Positions 44,219 through 54,115 are shown, counted from the first letter of the stretch. The stretch is 64,000 nt of DNA from Bacteroidetes bacterium GWE2_42_24 (GCA_001768515.1 MEOA01000043.1:124001-188000); one strand, 5' to 3'. Program-made: numbers and translations. Notes: generated by a model from the letters alone, not told the origin.

Positions 44219-44899
44219 TTATCCCTGCAGGGTAAATTTTATAGGCATGTTAAACTGAACACGAACAGGCTTGCCACGTTGTTTTCCGGGTTTCCAACGA
44301 GGCATGGCTTTAATAACACGCATGGCTTCTTCATCACATCCACCACCAATACCACGTAGAATTTTAATATCGGTTACCCGGCCGTCTTTCTCAACGACAA
44401 AGGTTACATAAACTGTACCTGAAATACTGCTTTCGCGAGCAATCTGGGGATACTTGATATTATCACGCAGGTAGGTCATTCGGGCTTCATCACCACCTGG
44501 AAAATCAGGCATCGATTCAACAATCTGGAAGATTTCGGCTTCAACGATCTCTTCTTCTTCATGCTTTACTGGGACGTACTGCTGAACCTCTGAGGTAGCT
44601 GTAGCTTCAGCATCAATAACGATTTCATCATCAATCGCAACGTCATCTTCAACGATGTTGATAATGGTAGTAGTAGCAGGTGGGGGAGCAGCGGCAACCT
44701 CAACTTTCTGCTGAGTGATGAGAACAATTTCTTCTGCTACATTGGTCACCTGACGCTGAAAAGTTTCGACTACTTTCTTGTCGTAAGTCTTCCATTCAAA
44801 ACCTAAAAACACCAGGACCAGTGCCAGAATCAACCCGATTTGAATAAAATATACTTTTTTATTCTCCAAGTCGGCTTTCGGCGTTTTTTTGTCAACCAT
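44219..44899 (-). CDS. TonB-like energy-transducing protein (paralogue 2)
   Basis: A 226-residue protein with the same layout as its neighbour: basic N-terminus, one transmembrane helix (about 17-34, FIQIGLILALVLVFLGFEW), an acidic and Ala/Pro-containing periplasmic spacer (about 65-130), and a C-terminal TonB domain (about 135-226). YPQIARESSISGTVYVTFVV and RGIGGGCDEEAMRVI match the paralogue closely, with divergence in the spacer. This suggests tandem duplication and specialisation for different transporters. A terminator separates the two genes, so they can be expressed independently. Confidence 0.9.
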   Translation of the reverse strand: MVDKKTPKADLENKKVYFIQIGLILALVLVFLGFEWKTYDKKVVETFQRQVTNVAEEIVLITQQKVEVAAAPPPATTTIINIVEDDVAIDDEIVIDAEATATSEVQQYVPVKHEEEEIVEAEIFQIVESMPDFPGGDEARMTYLRDNIKYPQIARESSISGTVYVTFVVEKDGRVTDIKILRGIGGGCDEEAMRVIKAMPRWKPGKQRGKPVRVQFNMPIKFTLQG

Positions 44900-45093
44900 A
44901 TCTTTGTTTTTAAATGATAATTACATCTATACTCTAGTGCGCTAAAATACAACAAAATCTGTTAATGAGCAATGTGTTGAGTCCTGAAAAATCTTAATAT
45001 GGGCATTAATAAACCTAAAAGCATGCCTTAATACTTCCTCTTATAACGAAGTTAAAGCCCTTTTATTGTAGTAAGTCAGCCCGGGTCAGAATT

Positions 45094-45483
45094 TTAGTGA
45101 GCCGATTCAGCTACATGTTTTTCATAGGCAACAGCATCAAGCAGTGAGGCAACCTCAGATGGATTGGTCACTTTAATCCTGACTACCCATCCACCTTCGT
45201 ATGGCTCTTTATTGATAAGTTCAGGATTTGCGTTGAGCGCTTCGTTGAACTCAAGAATTTCACCCGAAACTGGAAGGTAAATGTCTTCAACTGTTTTTAC
45301 AGCCTCGATGGTGCCAAAACTTTCACCTTTCTCAAGGATTTCACCAACAGTTTCAACTTCAACAAAAACGATGTCGCCGAGTTGGCTTTGAGCAAAATCA
45401 GTTACCCCAACCAATGCTTCGTCACCTTCAAGTTGTAACCACTCGTGATTTGGGGTGTACTTCAGAGTATCAAGGATTTTCAT
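45094..45483 (-). CDS. gcvH: Glycine cleavage system H protein
   Basis: The protein is 129 residues from the ATG at 45481-45483. The open frame continues 66 codons further upstream, but those residues are not part of GcvH and a promoter box lies among them. GcvH carries the lipoyl arm that moves the aminomethyl group between the P, T and L proteins. The lipoylated lysine is Lys63 in IEAVKTVEDI, with the flanking ESFGT and YLPVSG. The length is standard. No gcvT or gcvP is nearby, so the system's genes are dispersed. Confidence 0.96.
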   Translation of the reverse strand: MKILDTLKYTPNHEWLQLEGDEALVGVTDFAQSQLGDIVFVEVETVGEILEKGESFGTIEAVKTVEDIYLPVSGEILEFNEALNANPELINKEPYEGGWVVRIKVTNPSEVASLLDAVAYEKHVAESAH

Positions 45484-45521
45484 ATGGTATATTTTTTTGA
45501 AAATTTGTGATTTAATGGCTG

Positions 45522-45529
45522 CAAAAGTA
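45522..45529 (-). promoter_or_regulatory. Candidate -7 box (TACTTTTG) for gcvH
   Basis: A full TAnnTTTG match on the minus strand, 38 bases before the gcvH start. It supports the short start over the 195-codon frame. Confidence 0.45.
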
Positions 45530-45645
45530 CAATTTTTTGTGTCTGAATAGCTGTTGGTTGCTAAATTGTACTTTTTTTTTGATATTTGTCTGAACTTCAA
45601 ACAGCCGTTCTGCAACTGTTTCTCTGTTAACCCAGCTTTCATTTT

Positions 45646-46458
45646 ATGAATACAAAGCGAATATGGATTGTGAGCCTTCATTCTCTGGCAATGTTTTTAC
45701 TGTCGTGGATAATGCTGTTTCTGTTGTTGAACCTGATGATGGCAGTCTTCTCTTTCTCCATAGGAATCCCTATGGAATTACACTTTCATAGAAGTTATTT
45801 TCTAATTCCCCCTTCTTCGTGGACCGCCGATATCGTTAAATTATTGTTTATCAGTCCTCAGGTTGTTTCCTTCAGCTACGCTGCAGGATGTCTGCTCGTA
45901 TTATACTATGTGAACCAATATAGCGGTTTACTGAAACTATTTTTCATCTGGGGTTTTGTACATGGCTGGGCTGGCTGTTTCGGGGGTATGGTTGCCGGAA
46001 TGCTTACCAACACGGGGTTTGGTTATGCCGCAGATTGGATGTATTTGTTTGATACCATGAAGCTGTTTCTATCTTTGTTATCGATGGTATTCCTGCTTCT
46101 TGGAGGATTCATGATAAGTCGCTCTTTCCAAATGTCGGCCAATATCTGTTTCTCCGAAATAAAAGAAGATATGTTTCCCCGGTTCATTTTTTTTCAGGTT
46201 ACAGTGGTTGTAGTGGCAGGAACAGTAATCCAGTTATTCATGCGGATACCTGCCCCTGTCGGACTTCAGCTTGTTCTTCCGGCCAACGTTGTTATGTTAT
46301 TACCTGTTATACTAAAAGGGCGTGGTTTTAATGACCTGCAGTTCGACGAAAGCGTACGCGATTTCCACCTACATTGTCAACTGTTGATTGCAACATGTAT
46401 CATTCTTGCTATTGCAAGGCTCATATTCGGTTATGGTGTTCGGGTAGGAGGAGCATAA
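45646..46458 (+). CDS. Uncharacterised six-helix integral membrane protein
   Basis: A 270-residue, very hydrophobic protein with about six transmembrane helices (around residues 10-35, 63-85, 95-122, 135-160, 183-203 and 240-260). There is no clear signal peptide cleavage and no recognised catalytic motif. Two conserved-looking loops stand out: the long loop after helix 1 (GIPMELHFHRSYF) and a loop with several Gly and Trp (WGFVHGWAGCFGGMVAG). I do not recognise the family. It is divergent from gcvH and about 75 bases before hrpB, which has its own promoter box. Confidence 0.6.
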   Translation: MNTKRIWIVSLHSLAMFLLSWIMLFLLLNLMMAVFSFSIGIPMELHFHRSYFLIPPSSWTADIVKLLFISPQVVSFSYAAGCLLVLYYVNQYSGLLKLFFIWGFVHGWAGCFGGMVAGMLTNTGFGYAADWMYLFDTMKLFLSLLSMVFLLLGGFMISRSFQMSANICFSEIKEDMFPRFIFFQVTVVVVAGTVIQLFMRIPAPVGLQLVLPANVVMLLPVILKGRGFNDLQFDESVRDFHLHCQLLIATCIILAIARLIFGYGVRVGGA

Positions 46459-46521
46459 TCCATTCCTCATTTCATTTCACTGTTTTAGGAAAAGGACTGC
46501 CCGAAGCTGAGAATGCCTTGC

Positions 46522-46529
46522 TACCTTTG
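46522..46529 (+). promoter_or_regulatory. Candidate -7 box (TACCTTTG) for hrpB, almost leaderless
   Basis: A full TAnnTTTG match ends 4 bases before the preferred hrpB ATG at 46534. Transcription would then begin at or very near the start codon. It also argues against the longer frame from 46513. Confidence 0.45.
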
Positions 46530-46533
46530 CATA

Positions 46534-49062
46534 ATGAACCCGTTACTTCCCATCGAAAGTTTGCGTGAAGAAATCTGCCAGACGCTGGCAAAAGGCCATC
46601 AGTTGATCCTTAAAGCTCCGCCGGGATCGGGGAAGTCGACCATGGTACCACAGTTTATTTTTGATAGTGTTATTTCAGCTCCTTCCCAGATATGGATATT
46701 GCAGCCACGCCGTATGGCCACAAGGATGCTGGCCCGCTATGTGGCAAGCCTTCGGGGACGACCGCTTGGACAAGAGGTTGGATATCTGGTTAGAAATGAG
46801 CGGCAGGCCGGGTCATCAACGCGCATTTTATTCGTGACGGAAGGTGTCCTGATGCGCAGGTTGCTTTCGGGCGATCATTTGTTGGAGGTAGGTGCCGTGG
46901 TTTTCGATGAATTTCATGAACGTCACGCTGAAACGGACATCACGCTTGCATTGGCGCTTCAGCTTCAGCAGACTTTTAGACCCGACCTGAAGATTATCGT
47001 GATGTCGGCCACCCTCAATACTCAGGTGCTTACTGGTTTTATGCCCGGGGCTGTCGTTTTGGAAATTAAGGGCCGCCTGTTTCCTGTCAATATCCGCTAT
47101 GTACCGGGCCGTCGCGACGAACAGGTTTGGGAGGCCGCTGCCTTACAGATTGAAGCGTTCCGGCAGCTGTTACAGAATGGGACGGCACTGGTGTTTATGC
47201 CGGGAGCCTTCGAGATCAGAAAAACCATTGAAGCCATAAGCCGGCGTTCTTCGCTGGCTGCATTTGATGTATGCCCGCTATACGGATCATTATCAGGAGA
47301 CGAACAAGAAGCGGCAGTCAGGGCCGGCAAACCTAAGATTATTGTAAGTACCAATGTGGCCGAAACTTCCATCACTATTCCAGGTGTTACACTCGTTGTT
47401 GATAGTGGAATGGTAAGGGTATCGCGTTTTGATCCACGGCGTGAAATCGACACCCTGCATACTGAATTTATAAGTCGCTCCTCATCAGACCAGCGGGCCG
47501 GGCGTGCAGGTCGTACAGCTGATGGAACATGTATCAGACTCTGGAGTGAATTTCACCATCAACAATTAGCTGAAACCGATACACCCGGAATTTATCTGGT
47601 CGATATGGCTGGCGTTTTGCTTGGGCTGATCAACAACCCTGATACTGATCTGGAAACCTTTAATTGGATTGAGGCCCCAAAGAAGGATGCTGTTGCCGCG
47701 GGATTCTCTTTGCTTCAGCGTCTGAAAGCCTTGTCGCCTGATTTAAAAATTACCGAAACAGGGCGAAAGATGGCGCAGTTTCCTCTTCATCCACGGTATG
47801 CCCGCTTATTTGTTGAAGCTGAAAAAGAACACTGTGCCCATTTTGGTGCTATTGCTGCTGTATTAGCAGAATCGGATGCCCTGCTCATCGCCTCCGGCGA
47901 TCAGGTAATCAGGCAGGAGAGGTTGTATCATGGTGGGACTTCCGACTCTGATCTTATAGCGGGGGTTAATCTTTTAATCTATGTCGCCAATAACCGGTTT
48001 GACTTAAACCTTTGCCGGCAGGCAGGGATCAATCCGAATCAGGCCAGGCAACTTATGGAATCGGCTTCTCAGTTATTGAAACTGTCGGGCAGCAGGATTA
48101 CATTGCCTGACCAGTCTCCCTCGGTCGAAGAGACTGAAATATTACGTAAGTGTATTTTTCTGGCTTTTGCTGATCGGGTGGCCGTCAGGCCTGATTATGC
48201 AGCCGGCAGTTTTAGGCTTTCGGGTGGAAGGGTCGGCCGCCTGAGTCCGGACAGCCTTGTTCAGCAGGCACGTATTGTGGTAGTAACCGATCTGGAGGAG
48301 ACAAAGCAACGGGGAGGTACTGTTCTGACTCTTCGGAAGGTAACAATAGTCGATGAGTCCTGGATCATCAAATTAAGTGAAGAAGGTTTTATGCGGCATG
48401 AATCGGTGTCGTATGACAAAAAAAGTGGCCGGGTGATTCGAAAGACCGAATTCGTGTTGAATGATATGATTTTTAACCGGCAGATCACCGAAGATGTTGG
48501 AGCAGAGGAGATCGCCTCGGTATTGGCCGGGGCCGTTCTGTCGGGTGAAATCCAATTCAGTCAGTGGGATGATAGGGTTGAGGCTTTTATCAACAGGGTC
48601 AACTTTGCTGCAGCTAATGCCCCGCAATATGGCCTGCCGGTGATAGATGCCGATGCGAGGCGCTTTATTCTGGAGCAAATATTATATGGATGCCGCAGCC
48701 TGAAAGAAGTTGGTCGTGCAGATCCATGGCATGCCCTGCGTGGCTGGCTCAGTGTTCTTCAGTTGTCGGCTGTTGATGTGGTCGCTCCCGAAACAATTGA
48801 CCTTCCCCACAGGCATCGCCCTGTCAGGTTGCGTTATGACGTTAACGGAAACGTCGTGTTGTCGGAAACCATTCAGGCGTTTTATGACTGCCCGACACCA
48901 ATCACTGTGGCCGAAGGGCGTGTTGAGGTAATGTATGAACTGCTTTCACCTGCTCGCAGGCCTGTTCAACTGACCCGTAACCTTGAGCAATTCTGGAAGG
49001 GTTCATACCTTGAAATCCGAAAGGAGTTGAAGGGGAGGTATCCCAAACATGAATGGCGGTAA
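46534..49062 (+). CDS. hrpB: ATP-dependent helicase HrpB (DEAH type)
   Basis: The protein is 842 residues from the ATG at 46534. It is a superfamily 2 RNA/DNA helicase with motif I APPGSGKST, motif II DEFHERH (the DExH form found in HrpB), motif III MSATL, and motif VI QRAGRAGR. It continues through the HA2 domain and OB fold and ends in the HrpB C-terminal domain. The length fits HrpB (about 810-850). HrpB's precise cellular role is not settled in most bacteria. The candidate promoter is so close to the start codon that the mRNA may have almost no leader. Confidence 0.95.
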   Translation: MNPLLPIESLREEICQTLAKGHQLILKAPPGSGKSTMVPQFIFDSVISAPSQIWILQPRRMATRMLARYVASLRGRPLGQEVGYLVRNERQAGSSTRILFVTEGVLMRRLLSGDHLLEVGAVVFDEFHERHAETDITLALALQLQQTFRPDLKIIVMSATLNTQVLTGFMPGAVVLEIKGRLFPVNIRYVPGRRDEQVWEAAALQIEAFRQLLQNGTALVFMPGAFEIRKTIEAISRRSSLAAFDVCPLYGSLSGDEQEAAVRAGKPKIIVSTNVAETSITIPGVTLVVDSGMVRVSRFDPRREIDTLHTEFISRSSSDQRAGRAGRTADGTCIRLWSEFHHQQLAETDTPGIYLVDMAGVLLGLINNPDTDLETFNWIEAPKKDAVAAGFSLLQRLKALSPDLKITETGRKMAQFPLHPRYARLFVEAEKEHCAHFGAIAAVLAESDALLIASGDQVIRQERLYHGGTSDSDLIAGVNLLIYVANNRFDLNLCRQAGINPNQARQLMESASQLLKLSGSRITLPDQSPSVEETEILRKCIFLAFADRVAVRPDYAAGSFRLSGGRVGRLSPDSLVQQARIVVVTDLEETKQRGGTVLTLRKVTIVDESWIIKLSEEGFMRHESVSYDKKSGRVIRKTEFVLNDMIFNRQITEDVGAEEIASVLAGAVLSGEIQFSQWDDRVEAFINRVNFAAANAPQYGLPVIDADARRFILEQILYGCRSLKEVGRADPWHALRGWLSVLQLSAVDVVAPETIDLPHRHRPVRLRYDVNGNVVLSETIQAFYDCPTPITVAEGRVEVMYELLSPARRPVQLTRNLEQFWKGSYLEIRKELKGRYPKHEWR

Positions 49063-49280
49063 ATTATAACCCCTCCATACTGGCAGGCTTAATTTATTAA
49101 AAATAGTACCTGTAAGGCGGCGATCTGCCGCTTCATGAATGTGCTGCAATGGCTGGATGGTTGGTTTAGATCATGAGGTGATCAGCCACTAAACTTCGTT
49201 TGTGCTTTTTGATCTTCTATCGGCTATTCCTGCTATATTGCCTCAATGAACCGGGTTAACAGGGTAATAGCACAATTAGC

Positions 49281-49288
49281 TATCTTTG
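49281..49288 (+). promoter_or_regulatory. Candidate -7 box (TATCTTTG) for the HD phosphohydrolase gene
   Basis: A full TAnnTTTG match ends 17 bases before the ATG at 49306. It lies inside the longer open frame from 49246, favouring the shorter start. Confidence 0.4.
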
Positions 49289-49305
49289 CCGAAAAACAGC
49301 TCAAC

Positions 49306-50523
49306 ATGGTCAGACGTAAAATTTTTAATGATCCGGTACATGGTTTTATCAGTATTCCTGACGGGCTGCTGTTTAATTTGGTAGAACATCCGTGGTTTCA
49401 ACGTTTGCGGCGAATCAAACAGCTCGGGCTGACGCATCTTGTTTACCCTGGTGCTTTGCATACCAGATTTCATCATACGCTGGGTGCCATGCATCTGATG
49501 GAGGAGGCCATCGATGTACTGAGGTCTAAAGGACATGTCATTACACCTGAAGAGGCCGGGGCTGCTGCTGCCGCCATCTTGCTTCACGACATCGGACATG
49601 GCCCTTTTTCTCATGCACTTGAGCATTCCATCGTGAGCGATGTGCCACATGAGGCCTTGTCAGAAGTATTCATGCGCAGGCTGAACGAGCAGTTTAATGG
49701 AGATCTGGATCTTGCCATTTCAATTTTCAATGGCAGCTATCATAAACGGTTTCTGCATCAGTTGGTGAGTGGTCAGTTGGATGTCGACAGGCTTGATTAC
49801 CTGAAACGCGACAGTTATTTTACCGGTGTAATAGAAGGTTCAATAGGTACCGACAGAATCATTAAAATGTTGGAAGTCGATGGTGATGAGTTGGTTTTGG
49901 AAGCAAAAGCCCTCTATTCGATCGAGAATTTTCTCGTTGCCCGGAGGCTGATGTACTGGCAGGTTTATCTGCATAAAACGGTCTTGTCGGCCGAGTATCT
50001 CCTGGTCAACATCCTGGCACGGGCCCGCGAAATGGTAACCGAAGGAAACGAACTCTTTGCAACACCTTCGCTGCAGCTTTTTCTTAAAGAGAATTTTACA
50101 CGGTCAGGTTTTAATCAGCGCCCCGAACTGATCGAATCGTTTGCCTTGCTCGATGATTTCGATATATTTAGTGCCATCAAGGTGTGGAGTACCCACAGCG
50201 ATTATGTGCTTCGTCAGTTGTCGGGACAGCTTGTTAACCGGCGCCTGTTCAAAATTGTGATGCAGGAGGAGCCCTTCGGCGAAGCCATTATCGAGAAGGC
50301 CGGGAAGGAGGCTATTGAACGGGGAATCCCCGCTGATGCTGTCAATTACTTTGTCTTTACAGGTGCTGTTGAGAACCGTGCCTACGATCCTTCATTCAGT
50401 TCCATCAGGCTCATGGACCGTAACGGAGCAACCCGTGATGTAACTGAGGCGTCAGGGCGCCTCGGACTTCAATACCTCTCGGAATCTACCAGAAAGTTCT
50501 TTCTTTGCTCGATGAAACAATAA
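49306..50523 (+). CDS. HD-domain phosphohydrolase (SAMHD1/dGTPase-like)
   Basis: The protein is 405 residues from the ATG at 49306; the frame from 49246 has a promoter-like box inside its extra part. The N-terminal segment RRKIFNDPVHGFISIP is characteristic of this family. The HD metal site is formed by the His of FHHTLGAMHLM, H94-D95 in HDIGHGPFSHALE, and Asp in LDVDRLDYLKRD. Members hydrolyse nucleotides such as dNTPs or related phosphates; the substrate here is not known. In many Bacteroidota, as I recall, this gene lies directly upstream of lpxD. Here about 8.6 kb of other genes and a repeated element lie between them. Confidence 0.93.
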   Translation: MVRRKIFNDPVHGFISIPDGLLFNLVEHPWFQRLRRIKQLGLTHLVYPGALHTRFHHTLGAMHLMEEAIDVLRSKGHVITPEEAGAAAAAILLHDIGHGPFSHALEHSIVSDVPHEALSEVFMRRLNEQFNGDLDLAISIFNGSYHKRFLHQLVSGQLDVDRLDYLKRDSYFTGVIEGSIGTDRIIKMLEVDGDELVLEAKALYSIENFLVARRLMYWQVYLHKTVLSAEYLLVNILARAREMVTEGNELFATPSLQLFLKENFTRSGFNQRPELIESFALLDDFDIFSAIKVWSTHSDYVLRQLSGQLVNRRLFKIVMQEEPFGEAIIEKAGKEAIERGIPADAVNYFVFTGAVENRAYDPSFSSIRLMDRNGATRDVTEASGRLGLQYLSESTRKFFLCSMKQ

Positions 50524-50969
50524 CTGTCAGGTCTTTTCTGAAAGCAAAGGGTGGCCGGATCAGGGTTTATATCAGTATCAACTAATCTTGCTTTGTGACG
50601 GCATATTTTCAGGTATTTAATGCCATGCCATAAACTCTTGTTGAGCTTTAGTTTGAATGTGGTAGCCTTATATTATGCCCTTGCCAAAATCAACGTTCTC
50701 TTCATACTATTCTCCTGCTTCTGAAACATCTTCAGATTATACTCTTTTTCCGGGTAAGTTGTTCTTATGGTTTTTGCCTTTAAGCCATAATTATACAGTG
50801 CCTTACCAATAGAGGAAATCTTTTTACTATCCTTTTCATTAATCTCGCCTGCTGACCCTTCTGTTCAATAAGTTCCTGAAATGGCCGTCTCAACTTTATT
50901 TGACTAAAAAATCAGCACAATGGCTTTCCATGGATGGATAAGTAATTGAATGGTGCATTTTATGTGTGC
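50524..50969. other. Intergenic region downstream of the HD phosphohydrolase
   Basis: About 450 bases without a supported gene. The next 0.7 kb is the repeated element copy B, then about 265 bases of unassigned sequence to the GH125 gene. Confidence 0.4.
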
Positions 50970-51680
50970 TGACAATCAGATGTTCATGTGATCAAAGTTT
51001 TTGTTTGAGGTGAGAGAGATAATTCCATTCCCCGTTAAGTTGCCAACCATACGATCATCAGCCTTTGCCTGATAGAGCCTGCCTGTCTGTAACTAAGCCT
51101 GATGCATATCAGGCTGTAGCTGGTTTTGCTTTTAATAATGAAATACTGTTCCGCTCTTTTTATTACATGAGGTATACCTTTGTTATGTCTCATTTGGAGT
51201 CGCTTCATAGCAGCTTCGTTATCGTTTCGTGAAAATACGAAAGAGCTACAAACGCGTTTCGAACCGACTTCGAAGCTACTTCGAAGCTACTTCGAACCGG
51301 TAATATGTTTGATCTCTGTAAGTCAGTAGTTTGACAATTTCTTCTTTGTTGTAGAATAATGTGGGTTTTTGCCAGTTTTTGAGGTCATACTGACAGTTGG
51401 TTTTGAGCATAGCTGATTGTTCCGTGTCGCTGCCATCAGCATTATAAAACTACTTCATCGGGTATCATTTCGTTAATGGTTGTCTGGCCAAATCAGGCAT
51501 GACTTTCCACGATGAGACATCTCATGATCCGGAGCTCTTGACAAAGTATTGTTGGTGTATGGCAAACAGAGCCGGTATCGTTACCCGATAAAAGAAATCA
51601 ACAGGATTAGCTGCTAATGTTGTGTATTTCCCTTTACCTGCCTCCGACACGAGTCTTATCTTTCAAGGCCCGTCAATTTA
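50970..51680 (-). repeat. Copy B of the diverged dispersed element, inverted relative to copy A
   Basis: Its reverse complement aligns with about 19310-20050. The core keeps TTCGAA at 51258, 51269, 51280 and 51291, again exactly 11 bp apart, and the neighbouring hairpin. A 44-codon frame (51276-51410, minus, beginning MLKTNCQYDLKNW) is better preserved than in copy A and reads into the palindrome array, where it stops. I see no intact transposase, no terminal inverted repeats and no target duplication. It lies downstream of, and in the same direction as, the GH125 gene. Boundaries are approximate. Confidence 0.75.
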
Positions 51681-51944
51681 TTTTTTGCGCTGATTCAGTA
51701 AATGGTTAAGCATAAGAACTTCCGTAGGGTGAATGACAGAAGTTTTTGTTCTGTGCTGCCAATGGCAAACGCTTCCACACCTGGTAATGAATAGTATCAG
51801 AGTGTCCACAGGTAATGGAATTGAATACAACGGTTTTTTATCGTGTAGCGATTACAAATTGTAACCATTCAGAATCAATCAACCATCGCTTTTTCTTTTT
51901 TCTTATGCCTGATAATCAGCCTGCTTTCCTGTGGGGGACTTTTG

Positions 51945-53381
51945 TTAATGAGAAAGTATTTCCGGTTTTTCTGCAGCAACCCTGATGATGAGTTCGCCAA
52001 ACAGCGTATTGGCCCAGGCAAACCATTTACGTGAGAATTTTGTGGCATCGTCCATGTCGAAGCTTTCGTGCATAAAGCCTGTACCGGCATGGGTGTTCCT
52101 GAGCATCGCGAGGCAATGGCTGATCTCTGCGCCATCGATGCAGGTCATCGCCCGCAGGATGATCCCCATAGGCCAGATGCTTCGTTTGCCTGTATGCGGG
52201 CTTCCCTGTCCGTTGGCGGCTTTGCCTTTCAGGTACCATGGGTTAGAGTCGCTAAGCAGGAACCGGCGGGTGTTGATGTACAATGGATCGTCTGTCTTAT
52301 GAACCCCCAGATAAGCCAGCGACATCAGTGAAGGTACATTGGCATCATCGAGGAGTAATTGTCCACCGAAACCGTCAACCTCATAGGCATAGATTTCACC
52401 AAAGGCGGGGTGATGAATAATCGCGTACTTTCTGATAGCTTCCTCTACTTCATCTGCAAAATCTTTACATTCGCCGGCAAAGATCTTGTCGTTAATGATG
52501 GCTGTATAGATATCGGAGAGCTGTCGTAGTGACTGGACGGCCATCAGGTTCGATGGGATCAGGTAAGGTAAAACCGTGCTATCATCGCTGGGTCTGAACA
52601 TAGAGCAGATCATCCCGGTGTATTTTACAGGTTGTCCTGTGCCGTTGTATGGTGGTGCATCAATAACACTGGAAGTGTGCCTGGTAAACCGGTAAGGGCT
52701 GGTACCATCAGCTCTTTGTTCGGTGCGGAGGGTTTTTACAATGAGCCTCATGGCTTTATCCCACTGGCTGTCGAAGGGAGTTGTATTGCCCGTGATGTGG
52801 TAGTATTCATGTGCCAGCCGTACCACATAACACAATGAATCGATTTCCCATTTGCGTTCATGAACTCCGGGTATGGGCTCAGGCCGGTCGCTTTTCCATT
52901 CCGACTCCTTTGTAAGGTCTTTGTAAAACGCGTTGGCATAGGGATCTTTCAAGACGCATTTTGCCTGACGATTAATCAGTCCTTCGATCATGATGCGAAG
53001 CTTCTCTTCTTTTGTGATCAGGGGCAAATACGGCCAGACTTGTGCTGTGCTGTCTCTCAGCCACATGGCATCGATATCGCCGGTTATCACGAAGGTGTCA
53101 GGTTTGCCGTCGATGATCCCGAAATCAATGGTTGTGTCGAGCGTGTTGGGATAACAGTTTTCAAATAACCAGGCGAGTTCTGGTTCGGCGATCCCGGGTT
53201 TCAATTCAGCAATTAATTTCTCCACTGCTTCGCTAATAAATGTCCTCTTCGAAGGGGCAGGTCTTTGGCTGATAAAACCAGCCGGAGAGAACGAAGACAT
53301 TGCTTTAAGTGTGGCTGATTGAGCGGCGCATATTCCTGCCGCTGCCAGCCCGCCGCGGGTAATGAATTTTCTGCGGTTCAT
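51945..53381 (-). CDS. GH125 exo-alpha-1,6-mannosidase
   Basis: A 478-residue protein. The N-terminus MNRRKFITRGGLAAAGICAA has an RRKF twin-arginine motif and looks like a Tat signal. The remainder matches the metal-independent alpha-mannosidase family: ITGDIDAMWLRDSTAQVWPYL, KWEIDSLCYVVRLA, MICSMFRPSDD, GFGGQLLLDDANVPS and TGFMHESFDMDD. The catalytic acid and base of this family are an Asp and a Glu; good candidates here are Asp in KWEIDS and Glu in MHESF. It removes alpha-1,6-linked mannose from glycans such as N-glycan or mannan fragments. Like the GH29 gene it has no SusCD pair nearby. It is divergent from the MazG-like gene. Confidence 0.93.
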   Translation of the reverse strand: MNRRKFITRGGLAAAGICAAQSATLKAMSSFSPAGFISQRPAPSKRTFISEAVEKLIAELKPGIAEPELAWLFENCYPNTLDTTIDFGIIDGKPDTFVITGDIDAMWLRDSTAQVWPYLPLITKEEKLRIMIEGLINRQAKCVLKDPYANAFYKDLTKESEWKSDRPEPIPGVHERKWEIDSLCYVVRLAHEYYHITGNTTPFDSQWDKAMRLIVKTLRTEQRADGTSPYRFTRHTSSVIDAPPYNGTGQPVKYTGMICSMFRPSDDSTVLPYLIPSNLMAVQSLRQLSDIYTAIINDKIFAGECKDFADEVEEAIRKYAIIHHPAFGEIYAYEVDGFGGQLLLDDANVPSLMSLAYLGVHKTDDPLYINTRRFLLSDSNPWYLKGKAANGQGSPHTGKRSIWPMGIILRAMTCIDGAEISHCLAMLRNTHAGTGFMHESFDMDDATKFSRKWFAWANTLFGELIIRVAAEKPEILSH

Positions 53382-53505
53382 TGGCTTTGGGTATAGTTTG
53401 GATGGTAAAGGTAAAAGAAAAGTGTACGCCCAATATCTTCCGCCCTTTATATGGGCTGTTTTTCCCTTTATTGTTGATAATGGCTGATTTCATTCCTGAA
53501 AATTC

Positions 53506-53513
53506 TATCTTTG
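53506..53513 (+). promoter_or_regulatory. Candidate -7 box (TATCTTTG) for the MazG-like gene
   Basis: A full TAnnTTTG match ends 20 bases before the start codon. Confidence 0.45.
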
Positions 53514-53533
53514 CCTCCAAAACCTGATTAACC

Positions 53534-53863
53534 ATGACACTCTCTGAAGCGCAGTCGACCGTCGATCAATGGATTCAAACCATCGGGGTACGCTACTTCA
53601 GTGAACTCACCAACATGGTGCTCCTTACCGAGGAGGTGGGAGAACTTGCCCGGATTATTGCCAGAAAGTATGGTGAACAGTCGTTCAAGGAATCTGATAA
53701 AGAAGTCGATCTGGCTGATGAAATGGCTGACGTGTTGTTTGTCCTTATCTGCCTGGCTAACCAGACCGGCGTTGACCTGACCGAAGCCCTTAAGAAAAAC
53801 CTTCAAAAGAAGACGCAACGTGATGCCACCCGCCACCTGAATAATCCAAAACTAAACCCTTAA
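53534..53863 (+). CDS. MazG-like nucleotide pyrophosphohydrolase
   Basis: A 109-residue single-domain all-alpha NTP pyrophosphohydrolase. Metal-binding acidic motifs are visible: EEVGELA (about residues 33-39) and EVDLADEMADVLFVL (about 57-72), the ExxE and ExxD pairs of the MazG fold. It likely converts non-canonical or excess (d)NTPs to monophosphates and pyrophosphate. The promoter-like box sits close to the start. The gene is alone on this strand, divergent from the GH125 gene, and about 250 bases ahead of the ABC exporter genes. Confidence 0.93.
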   Translation: MTLSEAQSTVDQWIQTIGVRYFSELTNMVLLTEEVGELARIIARKYGEQSFKESDKEVDLADEMADVLFVLICLANQTGVDLTEALKKNLQKKTQRDATRHLNNPKLNP

Positions 53864-54115
53864 TAATTCCGGACAGAGGATGTACGGCGGTGGACAAGTT
53901 ACTTCCTTCCGGCAGATTCTGAAGTCATTTGGACAAGGATAACGAGCTATAATTTTAAAACCTGAAATTGATTACCGTGTCAAGATAATATTTGTTAGTG
54001 CTTTAAAGCCAAATATTTAACTATTACCCTGACCTGTTTAAAATATAAATAGTCCGATTACAACACATTGCTTGCATGGTTTTTGATAGACGGTGCAAAA
54101 TCAAATTTCAACGAT

